Positions 26,790 through 35,736 are shown, counted from the stretch's first letter. The stretch is DNA of 64,000 nucleotides from an uncultured Erysipelotrichaceae bacterium (GCA_902764145.1 CACWUS010000001.1:85678-149677), one strand, 5' to 3'. Notes: generated by a model from the letters alone, not told the origin. Translations and numbers: made by a program.

Positions 26790-27893
26790 ATGAAAAAATT
26801 ATTAGTATATTTTATTATTATAATATTTATTATAATTACCATTAAGTATTGTTTTTCAAATTATAATATTGATTATGTAGTTTCTGGCTATAATGTTAAA
26901 ACAAATTATAATAATGGTAGATTTTATTATGAAATATATAATGATGATTTAAAATTTAATTTTGATTATTATAAAAAAAGAAGTTTAAGCAAAACTAAAA
27001 TTGATAGTATTATTGAAATTAATAATGAAGAAATAAAATGTATTTATCCAAAAATAAAAAATGTAGAAACTTATCCATTATGTTATGTTGATGGAGTATT
27101 TACAGATTATAATTTAATTGATTCGGAGTTGTTAGAAAAATACAAGTCGGAAAGAGTGGATGTGGAAAAATCATCAAAGGATTTTATTTTTTATAACAAT
27201 TTGAATAAGGATGAATACGTTGCTTTATGGAATTATAATGGATATATAGTAATGAATGGTAGTAGTTATAAAAATATTAAAATTTTTAATAAAGAAAAAT
27301 ATGATAATTCTCTTTCATTTATATTAGATAGCAAAATATATATGGCTAATTATGATGATGAGCATGAGTATACAAGTTTAAAAGTTCTTGATTTGAAAAA
27401 TAATGATATTAATACAATTAATTTAAAGAATAACATTGATTTTGATTCATATTTTGTAGGAAATATTAAGAATAATATATACATATATGATGATAAGTAT
27501 TCAAAATTGTATGAAATAAATATTAAAAATAAAAAAGTGAATATTATTGGTGATAATGAAAAAGGATTTATTAAATATGAAAATGGTAAAATGGTTCCAT
27601 GTAGTAAAAATGAGTATAAAGTAAATAAGATTAAATTTAATAATACTGAATCAAATTATAGTTATTCAAAAAACAATGGAATATATAAAGTAATTAATAA
27701 TAATAAAAGTATAACTGAAAAAATATTAAATACTGATGTATCTATTATTAAAGAATATAAAAATAATATTTATTATGTAGATAAGGATGACTTTTATTTA
27801 TATAGTCCTATTAATGGTAGTAAAAAGATATTTTATAATTATGAGTTAACATTTAATACAGAAAGTACAATTTATGTTTATAATGATAACTAA
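26790..27893 (+). CDS. Signal-anchored extracytoplasmic protein, unknown
   Basis: 367 residues. An N-terminal membrane helix (LLVYFIIIIFIIITIKYCF, about 4-22) is followed by about 340 tyrosine- and asparagine-rich residues. Short recurring beta-strand segments of the type NIYIYDDKYSKLYEINIKNKKV and NIYYVDKDDFYLYSP suggest beta-propeller-like blades, as in surface proteins that bind sugars or other proteins. No family motif was recognised, so this is a structural guess. GGAGA precedes the ATG. The LysM gene follows 38 bases later without a clear terminator. Confidence 0.6.
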   Translation: MKKLLVYFIIIIFIIITIKYCFSNYNIDYVVSGYNVKTNYNNGRFYYEIYNDDLKFNFDYYKKRSLSKTKIDSIIEINNEEIKCIYPKIKNVETYPLCYVDGVFTDYNLIDSELLEKYKSERVDVEKSSKDFIFYNNLNKDEYVALWNYNGYIVMNGSSYKNIKIFNKEKYDNSLSFILDSKIYMANYDDEHEYTSLKVLDLKNNDINTINLKNNIDFDSYFVGNIKNNIYIYDDKYSKLYEINIKNKKVNIIGDNEKGFIKYENGKMVPCSKNEYKVNKIKFNNTESNYSYSKNNGIYKVINNNKSITEKILNTDVSIIKEYKNNIYYVDKDDFYLYSPINGSKKIFYNYELTFNTESTIYVYNDN

Positions 27894-27931
27894 TTTTAAT
27901 AATTTACATATAATACTTTAGGTGATTAATA

Positions 27932-28258
27932 ATGTATGATGTTAAAAAAAGTTTAGAAAGTCCATTCTATGATACTTATGAAATTAAAAATGGAGATACT
28001 TTATATGAAATATCTAAAAAGTATAATGTAAATACAAAATTATTAGCTGAGCTAAATGGCCTTAATTTAGATGATTATATTTATCCAAATCAAATTATTT
28101 ATGTTCCTAAAAAGAATGTAAGTTATTATATTACTAAAGAGGGAGATACTTTATCTAATATAAGTGATATATTTGGTGTAAGTGAGAGTGAAATAATTAA
28201 TCAAAATAAAACTATATATTTATCAAATGGTCAAATGATATATTTTATAAGAGACTAA
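27932..28258 (+). CDS. Double LysM-domain protein without signal peptide
   Basis: 108 residues consisting almost wholly of two LysM modules: EIKNGDTLYEISKKYNVNT...YPNQIIYVP (about 17-62) and ITKEGDTLSNISDIFGVSESEI (about 67-107). LysM binds N-acetylglucosamine in peptidoglycan. No signal peptide or anchor is visible. In spore formers, LysM proteins without a signal (SafA, YaaH type) are made in the mother cell and bind the spore cortex, which would fit this organism; export by another route cannot be excluded. AGGTGAT precedes the ATG and a terminator follows. Confidence 0.85.
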   Translation: MYDVKKSLESPFYDTYEIKNGDTLYEISKKYNVNTKLLAELNGLNLDDYIYPNQIIYVPKKNVSYYITKEGDTLSNISDIFGVSESEIINQNKTIYLSNGQMIYFIRD

Positions 28259-28274
28259 TACTAGTCTTTTTTTT
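28252..28274 (+). terminator. Intrinsic terminator after the LysM gene
   Basis: GACTA / TAGTC stem with a four-base loop and eight T. Confidence 0.8.
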
Positions 28275-28311
28275 ATGAATATGATACAATTTATAATAGG
28301 AGTTGGTTAGG

Positions 28312-29898
28312 TTGATAATTAAAAAACCATATGCTTTCATAATTAAAAATTTTAGACTTATTCATGGTCTATTATTTGTGATGCTTGTTTTTTTAGCAGT
28401 AAAAAGTGTTGGTATATATGATTTTTTTAGTGCTTATGTTACTAATCATTATTACGTGAATTTTGCTGATATTGCATCTAATTACGTTAGCGTACCTATG
28501 TATTTGTTAGCAATTTTAACTGTATTAATTTCTTTTGTAATATATTATATTTTATCAATAAAAGATAGAGAGAATAGATTATATTTAATACTTATTTTAT
28601 TTTATATAATATTATTTGCATATTTCATTTATATGTATAATATTTTTTTAGGACTTGAAACTAAAGCTATGAATTCTGAAACACAAAGAGCATTTAGAGA
28701 TATTTCTTTAATAGCAATATTACCTCAAATTGTATTTATATTTATAATTATGCTAAGAGCTCTTGGCTTTAATTTAAAGCAATTTGATTTTAAAAAAGAT
28801 TTAGAAGAATTAGAAATTGATACTTCAGATAATGAAGAGGTTGAAGTTACATTAGGAACAGATACTTATAAAATAGCAAGATTTTTTAGAAAATTTTTAA
28901 GATTATCTAAGTATTTTATTATAGAGAATAAGACATTTGTAATAGCGGTATGTTCTATTATTGTTTTAGCTGTTGGGATATCAATATATAGTAAGGTTGA
29001 TGTGTTTGGTGTAACATATACAGAGAATGAAGAAATAATTGCTTCAGGTGTGTCATATAATGTAATAGAAAGTTATATAACAGATTCTGATTATAATAAT
29101 GTTGTAATTAACAATGGTAAAAAATACATTCTTGTTAGAGTTAATATTAGCAATAAATCAAGATTAAATTATTCTTTGAATAGGGATACATTTAGGTTGC
29201 AAACAAAAAGTGATTTTTTACTACCTGTTTTTAGTTATCAAGAAAAATTTTCAGATTTAGGAGAAATTTTTACGCCTGATATAGTTTATTCTGGTAATGA
29301 TAAAGAATCACTAGTTGTATTTGAAATTAAGAATAGTGATGAGAGTAAAGATTATATTTTTAAAATAAAAACTGAAAATAGTAATGATAGATACAAAGAG
29401 ATAATTGTTACACCAAGTAATATTAGTTCTTCTAAAGATATGGGATCATATAATTTACCAGCAAAAGTAACATTTAATGATTCAATATTAAAAAATAGTA
29501 CTTTAACAATTGGTAATATAGAAATTGCTGAAAAGTTTAAAGAAGAATATGAGTATACTATTAATGGAGAAGTTAAGAAAGGAACTCAATTTATTCTTCC
29601 TGAATCAAGTAATAGAGGTGAATCTTTAATAATCAAAATTAAAAATACACTAGAATTAGACAAATCTAGCGCACTTTCTAATTATATTGATAATCCAGAA
29701 GATTTGTTTTTAAGATATGGAATATTAAAGTATAGGTATCAAGGAAAATATGTTTCAATAAAATTTAGTAAAATAAACACTAATTATGATAAAAGTAATT
29801 ATTCTTATTTGCAGGTTCCTAAGAACATTGAAGAAGCTAGTAAATTTGAAATAATTCTCCTAATTAGAGGGGTAAAATACACATTTATCTTGAATTAA
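28312..29898 (+). CDS. Multi-pass membrane protein with external beta-rich domain, unknown
   Basis: About 528 residues. Four hydrophobic segments lie in the first 165 residues, then a cytoplasmic acidic linker and a fifth helix (FVIAVCSIIVLAVGISIYS, about 208-226), followed by about 300 residues of beta-strand-rich external sequence with YILVRVNISNKSRLNYSL, which resembles DUF4352-like Ig domains. No catalytic motif. I chose the TTG at 28312, nine bases after AGGAG; a TTG at 28303 abuts that site. A role in envelope assembly is possible but not shown. Confidence 0.6.
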   Translation: MIIKKPYAFIIKNFRLIHGLLFVMLVFLAVKSVGIYDFFSAYVTNHYYVNFADIASNYVSVPMYLLAILTVLISFVIYYILSIKDRENRLYLILILFYIILFAYFIYMYNIFLGLETKAMNSETQRAFRDISLIAILPQIVFIFIIMLRALGFNLKQFDFKKDLEELEIDTSDNEEVEVTLGTDTYKIARFFRKFLRLSKYFIIENKTFVIAVCSIIVLAVGISIYSKVDVFGVTYTENEEIIASGVSYNVIESYITDSDYNNVVINNGKKYILVRVNISNKSRLNYSLNRDTFRLQTKSDFLLPVFSYQEKFSDLGEIFTPDIVYSGNDKESLVVFEIKNSDESKDYIFKIKTENSNDRYKEIIVTPSNISSSKDMGSYNLPAKVTFNDSILKNSTLTIGNIEIAEKFKEEYEYTINGEVKKGTQFILPESSNRGESLIIKIKNTLELDKSSALSNYIDNPEDLFLRYGILKYRYQGKYVSIKFSKINTNYDKSNYSYLQVPKNIEEASKFEIILLIRGVKYTFILN

Positions 29899-29927
29899 TG
29901 CATATAATTTGTTATAATTATATGCAT
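29898..29927. repeat. Perfect inverted repeat upstream of tRNA-Cys
   Basis: ATGCATATAA (29898-29907) and TTATATGCAT (29918-29927) are exact reverse complements around a 10-base centre that includes TATAAT (29913-29918), the likely -10 box for the tRNA. It may act as an operator or as a weak terminator for the gene upstream. Confidence 0.6.
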
Positions 29928-29929
29928 GT

Positions 29930-30003
29930 GGAACCATAGCCAAGTGGTAAGGCCCCGGTCTGCAACACCGTCATCGCCGGTTCGAATCCGGCTGGTTCCT
30001 CCA
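29930..30003 (+). tRNA. tRNA-Cys (GCA)
   Basis: Acceptor arms GGAACCA / TGGTTCC, D-arm GCC..GGC, anticodon loop CTGCAAC (anticodon GCA), T-arm GCCGG TTCGAAT CCGGC, and an encoded CCA end. The T-rich terminator follows ten bases later. Confidence 0.95.
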
Positions 30004-30012
30004 ATTTTAAAA

Positions 30013-30038
30013 AAACTCATTTTTGAGTTTCTTTTTTT
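30013..30038 (+). terminator. Terminator after tRNA-Cys
   Basis: AAACTCA / TGAGTTT stem with a TTTT loop and a seven-base T run. A TGCTATAAT extended -10 box for the next gene follows at 30039-30047. Confidence 0.85.
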
Positions 30039-30070
30039 ATGCTATAATTTTTATGTAGGATGTGATTAAT

Positions 30071-31537
30071 ATGAATTTATCTAAATCCAAATATTGTCAG
30101 GCAGTTCAATGTAAAAAAATATTGTGGCTTGATAAATACAAAAGAGAAGTAAAGGAAGAAATAGATAACAAAAGTGTTTTAGAAAATGGTACTAATGTTG
30201 GTGAGTTAGCTAAAAGATTATTTGGAAAGTATGTTGATATTGAATATAATAGTGATTTAAATAAAATGATAAGTGATACCAAGGAAGCTCTTAAAGAAAA
30301 AAACACTATTATAACTGAAGCTTCATTTGTTTATGATAATAATTTTTGTAGTGTTGATATACTAAAAAAAGAGAATGATGAGTATATGATGTATGAAGTC
30401 AAAAGTTCAACTCATGTTAGTGATATTTATTTAGAAGACATTTCATACCAATATTATGTTCTTACTAGTTTAGGAATGAATGTAAAGAAAGCATTTATAA
30501 TATATATTAATAGTGACTATGTAAGAAATGGTGATCTTGAATTAGATAAATTATTTATAACTAAAGATGTAACTGAGATTGTTGAATCTAAAAAAAGAGA
30601 AGTAGAAGCAAACATTAAAGAAACAAAAGAATTTTTAAGTAATAAGAGCGAGCCTAATATAGATATAGGTAGTCATTGCTTTTCACCATATGATTGTCCA
30701 TTTTTTAAATATTGTTCAAGGAATTTACCTGAAAAGAATGTATTTGATTTAAAAGGTTTAAATTTAAATAAAAAAGTTGAATTTTATAACAATGGAATTG
30801 TTAGCTATGAAGACTTAATCAATAGTAATTTAGCAGATAAGTATAAGGATGTAATTGATTTTGAATTAAATGGTAAAAAAGATAAAGTAAATAAAAAGAT
30901 GATTAAAAACTTTTTAGATACTTTATCTTATCCTATTTATCATCTTGATTTTGAGTCTTATCAGGAAGCTATTCCTTCATATGATGGAATTAGACCTTAT
31001 ATGCAAATACCATTTCAATATTCACTTCATATAGAAGATAAGAATGGAAATATAGAACATAAAGAATTTTTAGCTTCTGGAACTGGTGATTCAAGAAGAG
31101 AACTTGCTTTAAAACTAATAAATGATATTCCTAAAAATTCTTGTATACTTGCATATAACATGGCTTTTGAAAAAAGTATTATAAAATATTTAGCTAGTTT
31201 ATATGATGATTTAAGTGAACATTTAATGAATATTTATGATAATATTAGAGATTTAATGATACCATTTAAAAATAGGGATTATTATAGTAAAGAGATGCAT
31301 GGTTCTTATTCAATAAAATATGTTCTTCCTGCTTTATATCCTGATGATCCTGATTTGGATTATCATAATCTTGATATGGTACATAATGGAAGTGAAGCAA
31401 GTGATAGTTATTTTAAATTATCTATGCTTGAAGGAAAGGAACTAGAGGAATTAAGAGAAAATATGCTAAAATACTGTGAACTTGATACATATGCAATGGT
31501 AAAAGTTTTAGAAAAATTAAAAGATTCTATTAAGTAG
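30071..31537 (+). CDS. DUF2779-type protein: Cas4-like nuclease plus DnaQ-like exonuclease
   Basis: About 488 residues. The N-terminal half looks like a Cas4/RecB PD-(D/E)XK nuclease: cysteines near the start (KYCQAVQC), FCSVDIL, the core YEVKSS, and a cysteine cluster HCFSPYDCPFFKYC that could hold an iron-sulfur cluster. The C-terminal half carries DEDD exonuclease-like motifs: HLDFESY, LAYNMAFEKSI and KYCELDTYAM. DUF2779 proteins have this two-nuclease layout; their physiological role is not established. No CRISPR genes are nearby. The ATG at 30071 follows GTAGGATGTGA. It could act in repair or in defence against foreign DNA. Confidence 0.8.
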   Translation: MNLSKSKYCQAVQCKKILWLDKYKREVKEEIDNKSVLENGTNVGELAKRLFGKYVDIEYNSDLNKMISDTKEALKEKNTIITEASFVYDNNFCSVDILKKENDEYMMYEVKSSTHVSDIYLEDISYQYYVLTSLGMNVKKAFIIYINSDYVRNGDLELDKLFITKDVTEIVESKKREVEANIKETKEFLSNKSEPNIDIGSHCFSPYDCPFFKYCSRNLPEKNVFDLKGLNLNKKVEFYNNGIVSYEDLINSNLADKYKDVIDFELNGKKDKVNKKMIKNFLDTLSYPIYHLDFESYQEAIPSYDGIRPYMQIPFQYSLHIEDKNGNIEHKEFLASGTGDSRRELALKLINDIPKNSCILAYNMAFEKSIIKYLASLYDDLSEHLMNIYDNIRDLMIPFKNRDYYSKEMHGSYSIKYVLPALYPDDPDLDYHNLDMVHNGSEASDSYFKLSMLEGKELEELRENMLKYCELDTYAMVKVLEKLKDSIK

Positions 31538-31547
31538 AATCTTTTTT
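31519..31547. terminator. Bidirectional terminator
   Basis: AAAAGATTCTA / TAGAATCTTTT stem spanning the end of the DUF2779 gene and reaching the stop of the convergent lipoprotein gene. Confidence 0.85.
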
Positions 31548-31998
31548 AATATCCAAGTTCTTTTATTATCTTTTTAATTGTTTTTTCATAGTCTTTTTTT
31601 GCTGATGCATATAGTAAAGTATCATCAACTTGTATTATATAGAAGTACAAATCATTGTTTTTTAAAGTAAATTTAATACTATTAATATCACTAACAGTAC
31701 CATTAGTATATGCACCATATTTATATTGTTTTTCTACATTATTTTTATTCATATTAAATAGTGTTACTGCATTTTCTTCTTCTGTTGCTTTTACAAATTG
31801 AATTACATAATTATCATTTTCTTTTGCTTCAAATGCATATTTTATTAAAACAGAGTCTTGATAATTATTTGTTATATCTGAAGTGGTTAAATTGTTATTT
31901 GTCATTATTTTTTGAAATTGTTCAATATCAATTGGTGTTATTCTTCCACAACCATATAAAATTAATAGTAAGAATAAAGAAATAATAAATTTTTTCAT
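31546..31998 (-). CDS. Small lipoprotein, unknown (DUF4358-like)
   Basis: 150 residues with a lipoprotein signal (KKFIISLFLLLILYGCG; lipobox LYGC, Cys about 17). The mature part is about 130 residues with a mixed alpha/beta pattern and ends KKIIKELGY. It resembles small DUF4358-type lipoproteins of Firmicutes, but I cannot confirm that by eye. It should be anchored on the outer face of the membrane. AGGTGA precedes the ATG. It is divergent from queH. Confidence 0.65.
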   Translation of the reverse strand: MKKFIISLFLLLILYGCGRITPIDIEQFQKIMTNNNLTTSDITNNYQDSVLIKYAFEAKENDNYVIQFVKATEEENAVTLFNMNKNNVEKQYKYGAYTNGTVSDINSIKFTLKNNDLYFYIIQVDDTLLYASAKKDYEKTIKKIIKELGY

Positions 31999-32029
31999 AG
32001 TTCACCTACCTGTTTTTATTATCTCATAG

Positions 32030-32058
32030 TTGATAATAATTTTCAAATTTTATATAAT
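32030..32058 (+). promoter_or_regulatory. Sigma-A type promoter for queH
   Basis: TTGATA (32030-32035), 17 bases, TATAAT (32053-32058). Confidence 0.8.
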
Positions 32059-32074
32059 ATAGCCGGTGATTTAA

Positions 32075-32701
32075 ATGAATGAGTCATATTATAAATTATG
32101 TTTAGAAGAATTAAAAAAAATAGATAAACCTAAAAAAATACTATTACATAGTTGTTGTGCTCCTTGTAGTAGTCATGTAATATCATATTTAACAAAGTAT
32201 TTTGATATTACTATACTTTATTATAATCCAAATATTTCCCCTAAAAGTGAGTATGATAAGAGAAAAAGTGAGCAAATAAGATTAATTAAAGAAATAGATA
32301 AGGAAAATAAAATAAACATTATTGATTGTGATTATGATAATGATTTATATGAAAAGTTAATTAAAGGTTATGAGGATTGTCCTGAAAGAGGTAATAGATG
32401 TACTATATGTTTTAATTTGAGACTTGATAAAACTGCCAAAATGGCAAGCGAACTTAAATATGATTATTTTTGTAGTACGTTAACTGTAAGTCCATATAAA
32501 AATTCTAAATTAATAAATGAAATTGGTAAAAAAATGGAAGAAAAATATAATATTAAATGGTTATATTCTGATTTTAAAAAAGAAGATGGATATAAACATT
32601 CAATTGAACTATCTAAGAAGTACGGACTCTATAGACAGGATTATTGTGGATGCAAATACTCTGTTAGAGAAAAGAAGTTAGATCAAAAAATTGTAGTTTA
32701 G
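32075..32701 (+). CDS. queH: Epoxyqueuosine reductase QueH
   Basis: 208 residues with all QueH signatures: LLHSCCAPCSSHVI near the start, YYNPNISPKSEYDKR, RCTICFNLRL, STLTVSPYKNS and the C-terminal RQDYCGCKYSVRE. The cysteines hold an iron-sulfur cluster and a second metal. QueH performs the last step of queuosine synthesis in tRNA, replacing the unrelated QueG. No other queuosine genes lie here, so the organism may salvage precursors or encode them elsewhere. It has its own promoter and shares a terminator with the convergent CDF gene. Confidence 0.93.
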   Translation: MNESYYKLCLEELKKIDKPKKILLHSCCAPCSSHVISYLTKYFDITILYYNPNISPKSEYDKRKSEQIRLIKEIDKENKINIIDCDYDNDLYEKLIKGYEDCPERGNRCTICFNLRLDKTAKMASELKYDYFCSTLTVSPYKNSKLINEIGKKMEEKYNIKWLYSDFKKEDGYKHSIELSKKYGLYRQDYCGCKYSVREKKLDQKIVV

Positions 32702-32716
32702 TTACTACAATTTTTT
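32685..32716. terminator. Bidirectional terminator between queH and the CDF gene
   Basis: AAAAAATTGTAG / CTACAATTTTTT, a 12-bp perfect stem; the two genes' stop codons lie in and beside the loop. Confidence 0.9.
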
Positions 32717-33609
32717 GATTCACATTCTTCATTTATAAATTCAAATTCTAGAGTAGAATGTTTAATATTATTTGTTTCCAAATATTCTTTAATATCATGT
32801 TTTAATGTTATTAAATCTTTTTTATTTATATTATCATCTATCAAGATGTGAGCTGTTAAATAATTGTTTATTCCATCCAGTGTCCATATATGTATATGGT
32901 GTATGTCTTTTACTAAATTGAATTTTTCTTTAATATCAACTTTTATTGAATCGATGTTAATATTATCTGGAACTTTTTCCATAAATATATAAAAGACTTC
33001 TTTCATATATTTATAAACATGATACAGAATATATATAGCAATAAGTATTGACAATATTGGATCAATAATATATAGCTTGAATAATTTTATAAGAATACTT
33101 CCAATTAAAACTGCTATCCAGCCCATTACATCTTCTAACATATGTAAGTTTATTGCTTTTTCATTGTGCTTTTTTGCGTGTGATGTTCTATAAGCTGCAT
33201 AACCATTTATAAATACACCAAAAATAGCAAATATTATCATGGCATCATAATTTATTTTTTCTACATGCATTAATCTTGGTATAGCATTATATAAAACTAT
33301 AATAGATCCTGTTAAAAGAACTATTGATGTTATAATAGCTCCAAGTAAAGAATATCTCAAATATCCATATGTGTAATTATTATCTGATTTCTTTTTACTT
33401 TTCTTTTCAAGCAAGTAGGATACACCAATGGAAATTGAATCTCCAAAATCATGTATTGAATCAGTAAATATTGAAATACTATTAGTTAAAAAGCCTCCAA
33501 TAACTTCTAATATAGAGAATAATAAATTAAGTAAAAATGCAACTTTAATATTTTCTTCTGCTCTATCATTATGAATAACTGAATGATGATTATGTATTTC
33601 TTTTTTCAT
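32698..33609 (-). CDS. Cation diffusion facilitator (CDF) metal efflux protein
   Basis: About 303 residues, typical for the family. Six membrane segments; TM2 carries SIFTDSIHDFGDS (HxxxD-type metal site with adjacent Asp) and TM5 carries HMLEDVMGWI. The cytoplasmic C-terminal domain has HHIHIWTLDG. The histidine-rich start (HNHH) and the HD pairs fit Zn2+ or related divalent metals (CzcD-like); the exact ion is not determined. The ATG at 33609 follows AGGTGA; a GTG at 33618 lies inside that site. It overlaps queH by four bases at the stop. Confidence 0.9.
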   Translation of the reverse strand: MKKEIHNHHSVIHNDRAEENIKVAFLLNLLFSILEVIGGFLTNSISIFTDSIHDFGDSISIGVSYLLEKKSKKKSDNNYTYGYLRYSLLGAIITSIVLLTGSIIVLYNAIPRLMHVEKINYDAMIIFAIFGVFINGYAAYRTSHAKKHNEKAINLHMLEDVMGWIAVLIGSILIKLFKLYIIDPILSILIAIYILYHVYKYMKEVFYIFMEKVPDNINIDSIKVDIKEKFNLVKDIHHIHIWTLDGINNYLTAHILIDDNINKKDLITLKHDIKEYLETNNIKHSTLEFEFINEECESKNCSN

Positions 33610-33639
33610 ATACTTCACCTAATTAATTATATCACATTA

Positions 33640-33668
33640 TTGAATATGCATTCTATTTTTAGTATAAT
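33640..33668 (+). promoter_or_regulatory. Sigma-A type promoter for the LtaS-like operon
   Basis: TTGAAT (33640-33645), 17 bases, TATAAT (33663-33668), just upstream of the small membrane ORF. Confidence 0.85.
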
Positions 33669-33685
33669 AATCTTGGTGAATTTTT

Positions 33686-33823
33686 ATGAGCTATATGACT
33701 GAAAGATTAATGACATTAGATCCGGGTTATGAAACAGAAATAGCAATTTGTTTAATAATTGGAATACTTTTAATACTATCAATAATAATATTAACTATAA
33801 TAAAAAAACTTAAGGATAAATAA
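33686..33823 (+). CDS. 45-residue single-pass membrane protein
   Basis: A short ORF with its own ribosome site (TTGGTGAA at 33673-33680), beginning MSYMTERLMTLDPGYETE and continuing with one membrane helix (IAICLIIGILLILSIIILTI) and a basic end (KKLKDK). It is the first gene after a good promoter and stops one base before the LtaS-like gene. The predicted topology is an outside N-terminus and inside C-terminus. Small partner proteins of membrane enzymes often look like this; no homologue recognised. Confidence 0.65.
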   Translation: MSYMTERLMTLDPGYETEIAICLIIGILLILSIIILTIIKKLKDK

Positions 33824-33824
33824 T

Positions 33825-35735
33825 ATGAAAAAAAACAATATGATTTTATGGTGGAGTTTTTGGCTCGTTTTTCTAGAATTAGTATATAAGGTTTTTATAA
33901 TTAAAAACTTTTTTACTTGGACAACTTTTTCGGTTATTTTATTTACAATTCCTTGGATAATTATTTTAACTATAGTAACAAGTATATTTAATGAAAAGAT
34001 AAATAAAATAATAAACATTTTATTAACATCATTTTTAATAATTTTAACTTTAGCTCAAATTGTATATTATAATTTTTATTCTTCTATGTTTTCTTTTTTC
34101 TCTTTAACTGGTGGAGGAACAGGTCAAGTTTTCCAATTTTATACAATGATAATTGAAGTGATTTTGAGAATTTGGTATATTTTTGCGATTGTTCTTATTC
34201 CTTTGATAGTTGTTTTTGTATTTAAAAATAAAATTAAGTATGGAAGAATAAATTATAAGGGATTAATTACGTATTTTATAATTTTTATATTTTCAATCGT
34301 AGGAATATTTATTGAACTCAATGTTGATAAGAGTTTGTATTCAACTAAGAGATTAATTAATGATACTTATTCTTCTATGTTAACTATTAATAAAACAGGA
34401 TTGTTAACAATGGAAATTTTGGATTTATATAGATATTTTTTTGGATTTAGTGAAAATATTGTTATTGAAGAAAAATATGATGTCTATAAATATGATGAAA
34501 AGTATAATATGTTAAATATCAACTTTGAAAAATTGATTAATAGTGAAAAAGATGTTGATATAAAAAAAATGCATAAGTATTTTAGTACAATTGAACCAAG
34601 TAATAAAAATCAATATACTGGAATATTTAAAGGAAAAAATATTATTTTAATAAATGCTGAATCTTTTGATATTACAGCTATAGATAAAAATATAACTCCA
34701 ACTTTATATAAAATGGTTAATAATGGTTTTGTTTTTAATAATTATTATCAACCTTTATATCCAATATCAACATTTGATGGTGAATATATGAATCTTACTA
34801 GCCTAATACCAAAAGAGGGCGTATGGAGTTTAAGGGTGTCAAGTGACAAAGTAATGCCTTTTGTATATGGAAATGTTTTCAAAAAAATAGGATATAACAC
34901 ACATGCATATCACAATCACGTGTATAATTTTTATGAAAGAGAACAAACTCATCCTAAAATGGGCTTTGATTATATGGCTTGTGGAAATGGTCTAGAAAAA
35001 GTAATGAATTGTAATAATTGGCCAAATAGTGATTATGAAATGATTAAATCAACCGTTGATTTTTATACAAATAATAATAATCCATTTGCAGTTTACTATA
35101 TGACGGTGAGTGGACATTTAAATTACAATTTTAAAGAAAATGCAATGTCAATCAAAAATAAAGAAAGTGTTTCTTCTTTAAATTATAGTAATAAAATGAA
35201 ATCTTATATTGCCGCAAATAAGGAATTGGATTTAGCAATGGAATATTTAATTAATTATTTAGATAATAAAAAATTATTAGATGATACTTTAATAGTTATT
35301 TCACCAGATCATTATCCATATGGATTAACTTGTGATGAACTAAATGAAATAAGTGATAATGATAGATGCAATAAATTTGAGTTATATCATACATCATTAA
35401 TAATGTATAATCCAGATATTAAGAAAACTGAAGTAAATAAAGTTGTTTCTGGAATAGATATATTACCAACTATATTCAATTTATTTGGAATAGAATATGA
35501 TTCAAGATTATTAATGGGAGTAGATGCATTAAGTGATAAAGAAGGAATAGCAATACTGTCAGATCGAAGTTGGATAAGCGATTATGGTACTTATGATAGT
35601 ATTAGCAACAAATTTTCATCTAAAAAAAGAGTGAATGATGATTATGTAGATAGAATAAATAATATTGTTAGTGAAAAGGTAAGTGTTTCATCTGCTATAC
35701 TTGAAAAAAATTATTATAAAAAGTTAGGGTATTAA
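33825..35735 (+). CDS. LtaS-like phosphoglycerol transferase (sulfatase fold)
   Basis: 636 residues. Five hydrophobic segments in the first 195 residues are followed by an external alkaline-phosphatase-superfamily domain with IILINAESFD (metal-binding Glu), PISTFDGEYMNL (the Thr nucleophile is expected here), GHLNYNF and VISPDHYPYG (Asp-His metal ligands). LtaS enzymes move glycerol phosphate from phosphatidylglycerol to a lipid anchor to build lipoteichoic acid. The layout and length match LtaS; the exact polymer is inferred. It starts one base after the 45-residue membrane protein, and the DNA glycosylase follows at once. Confidence 0.85.
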   Translation: MKKNNMILWWSFWLVFLELVYKVFIIKNFFTWTTFSVILFTIPWIIILTIVTSIFNEKINKIINILLTSFLIILTLAQIVYYNFYSSMFSFFSLTGGGTGQVFQFYTMIIEVILRIWYIFAIVLIPLIVVFVFKNKIKYGRINYKGLITYFIIFIFSIVGIFIELNVDKSLYSTKRLINDTYSSMLTINKTGLLTMEILDLYRYFFGFSENIVIEEKYDVYKYDEKYNMLNINFEKLINSEKDVDIKKMHKYFSTIEPSNKNQYTGIFKGKNIILINAESFDITAIDKNITPTLYKMVNNGFVFNNYYQPLYPISTFDGEYMNLTSLIPKEGVWSLRVSSDKVMPFVYGNVFKKIGYNTHAYHNHVYNFYEREQTHPKMGFDYMACGNGLEKVMNCNNWPNSDYEMIKSTVDFYTNNNNPFAVYYMTVSGHLNYNFKENAMSIKNKESVSSLNYSNKMKSYIAANKELDLAMEYLINYLDNKKLLDDTLIVISPDHYPYGLTCDELNEISDNDRCNKFELYHTSLIMYNPDIKKTEVNKVVSGIDILPTIFNLFGIEYDSRLLMGVDALSDKEGIAILSDRSWISDYGTYDSISNKFSSKKRVNDDYVDRINNIVSEKVSVSSAILEKNYYKKLGY

Positions 35736-35736
35736 T

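Noticed and set aside
30071-31537. Cas4 and a CRISPR locus
   Set aside because: No repeat-spacer array and no other cas genes in the window; the C-terminal DEDD half points to DUF2779 instead.
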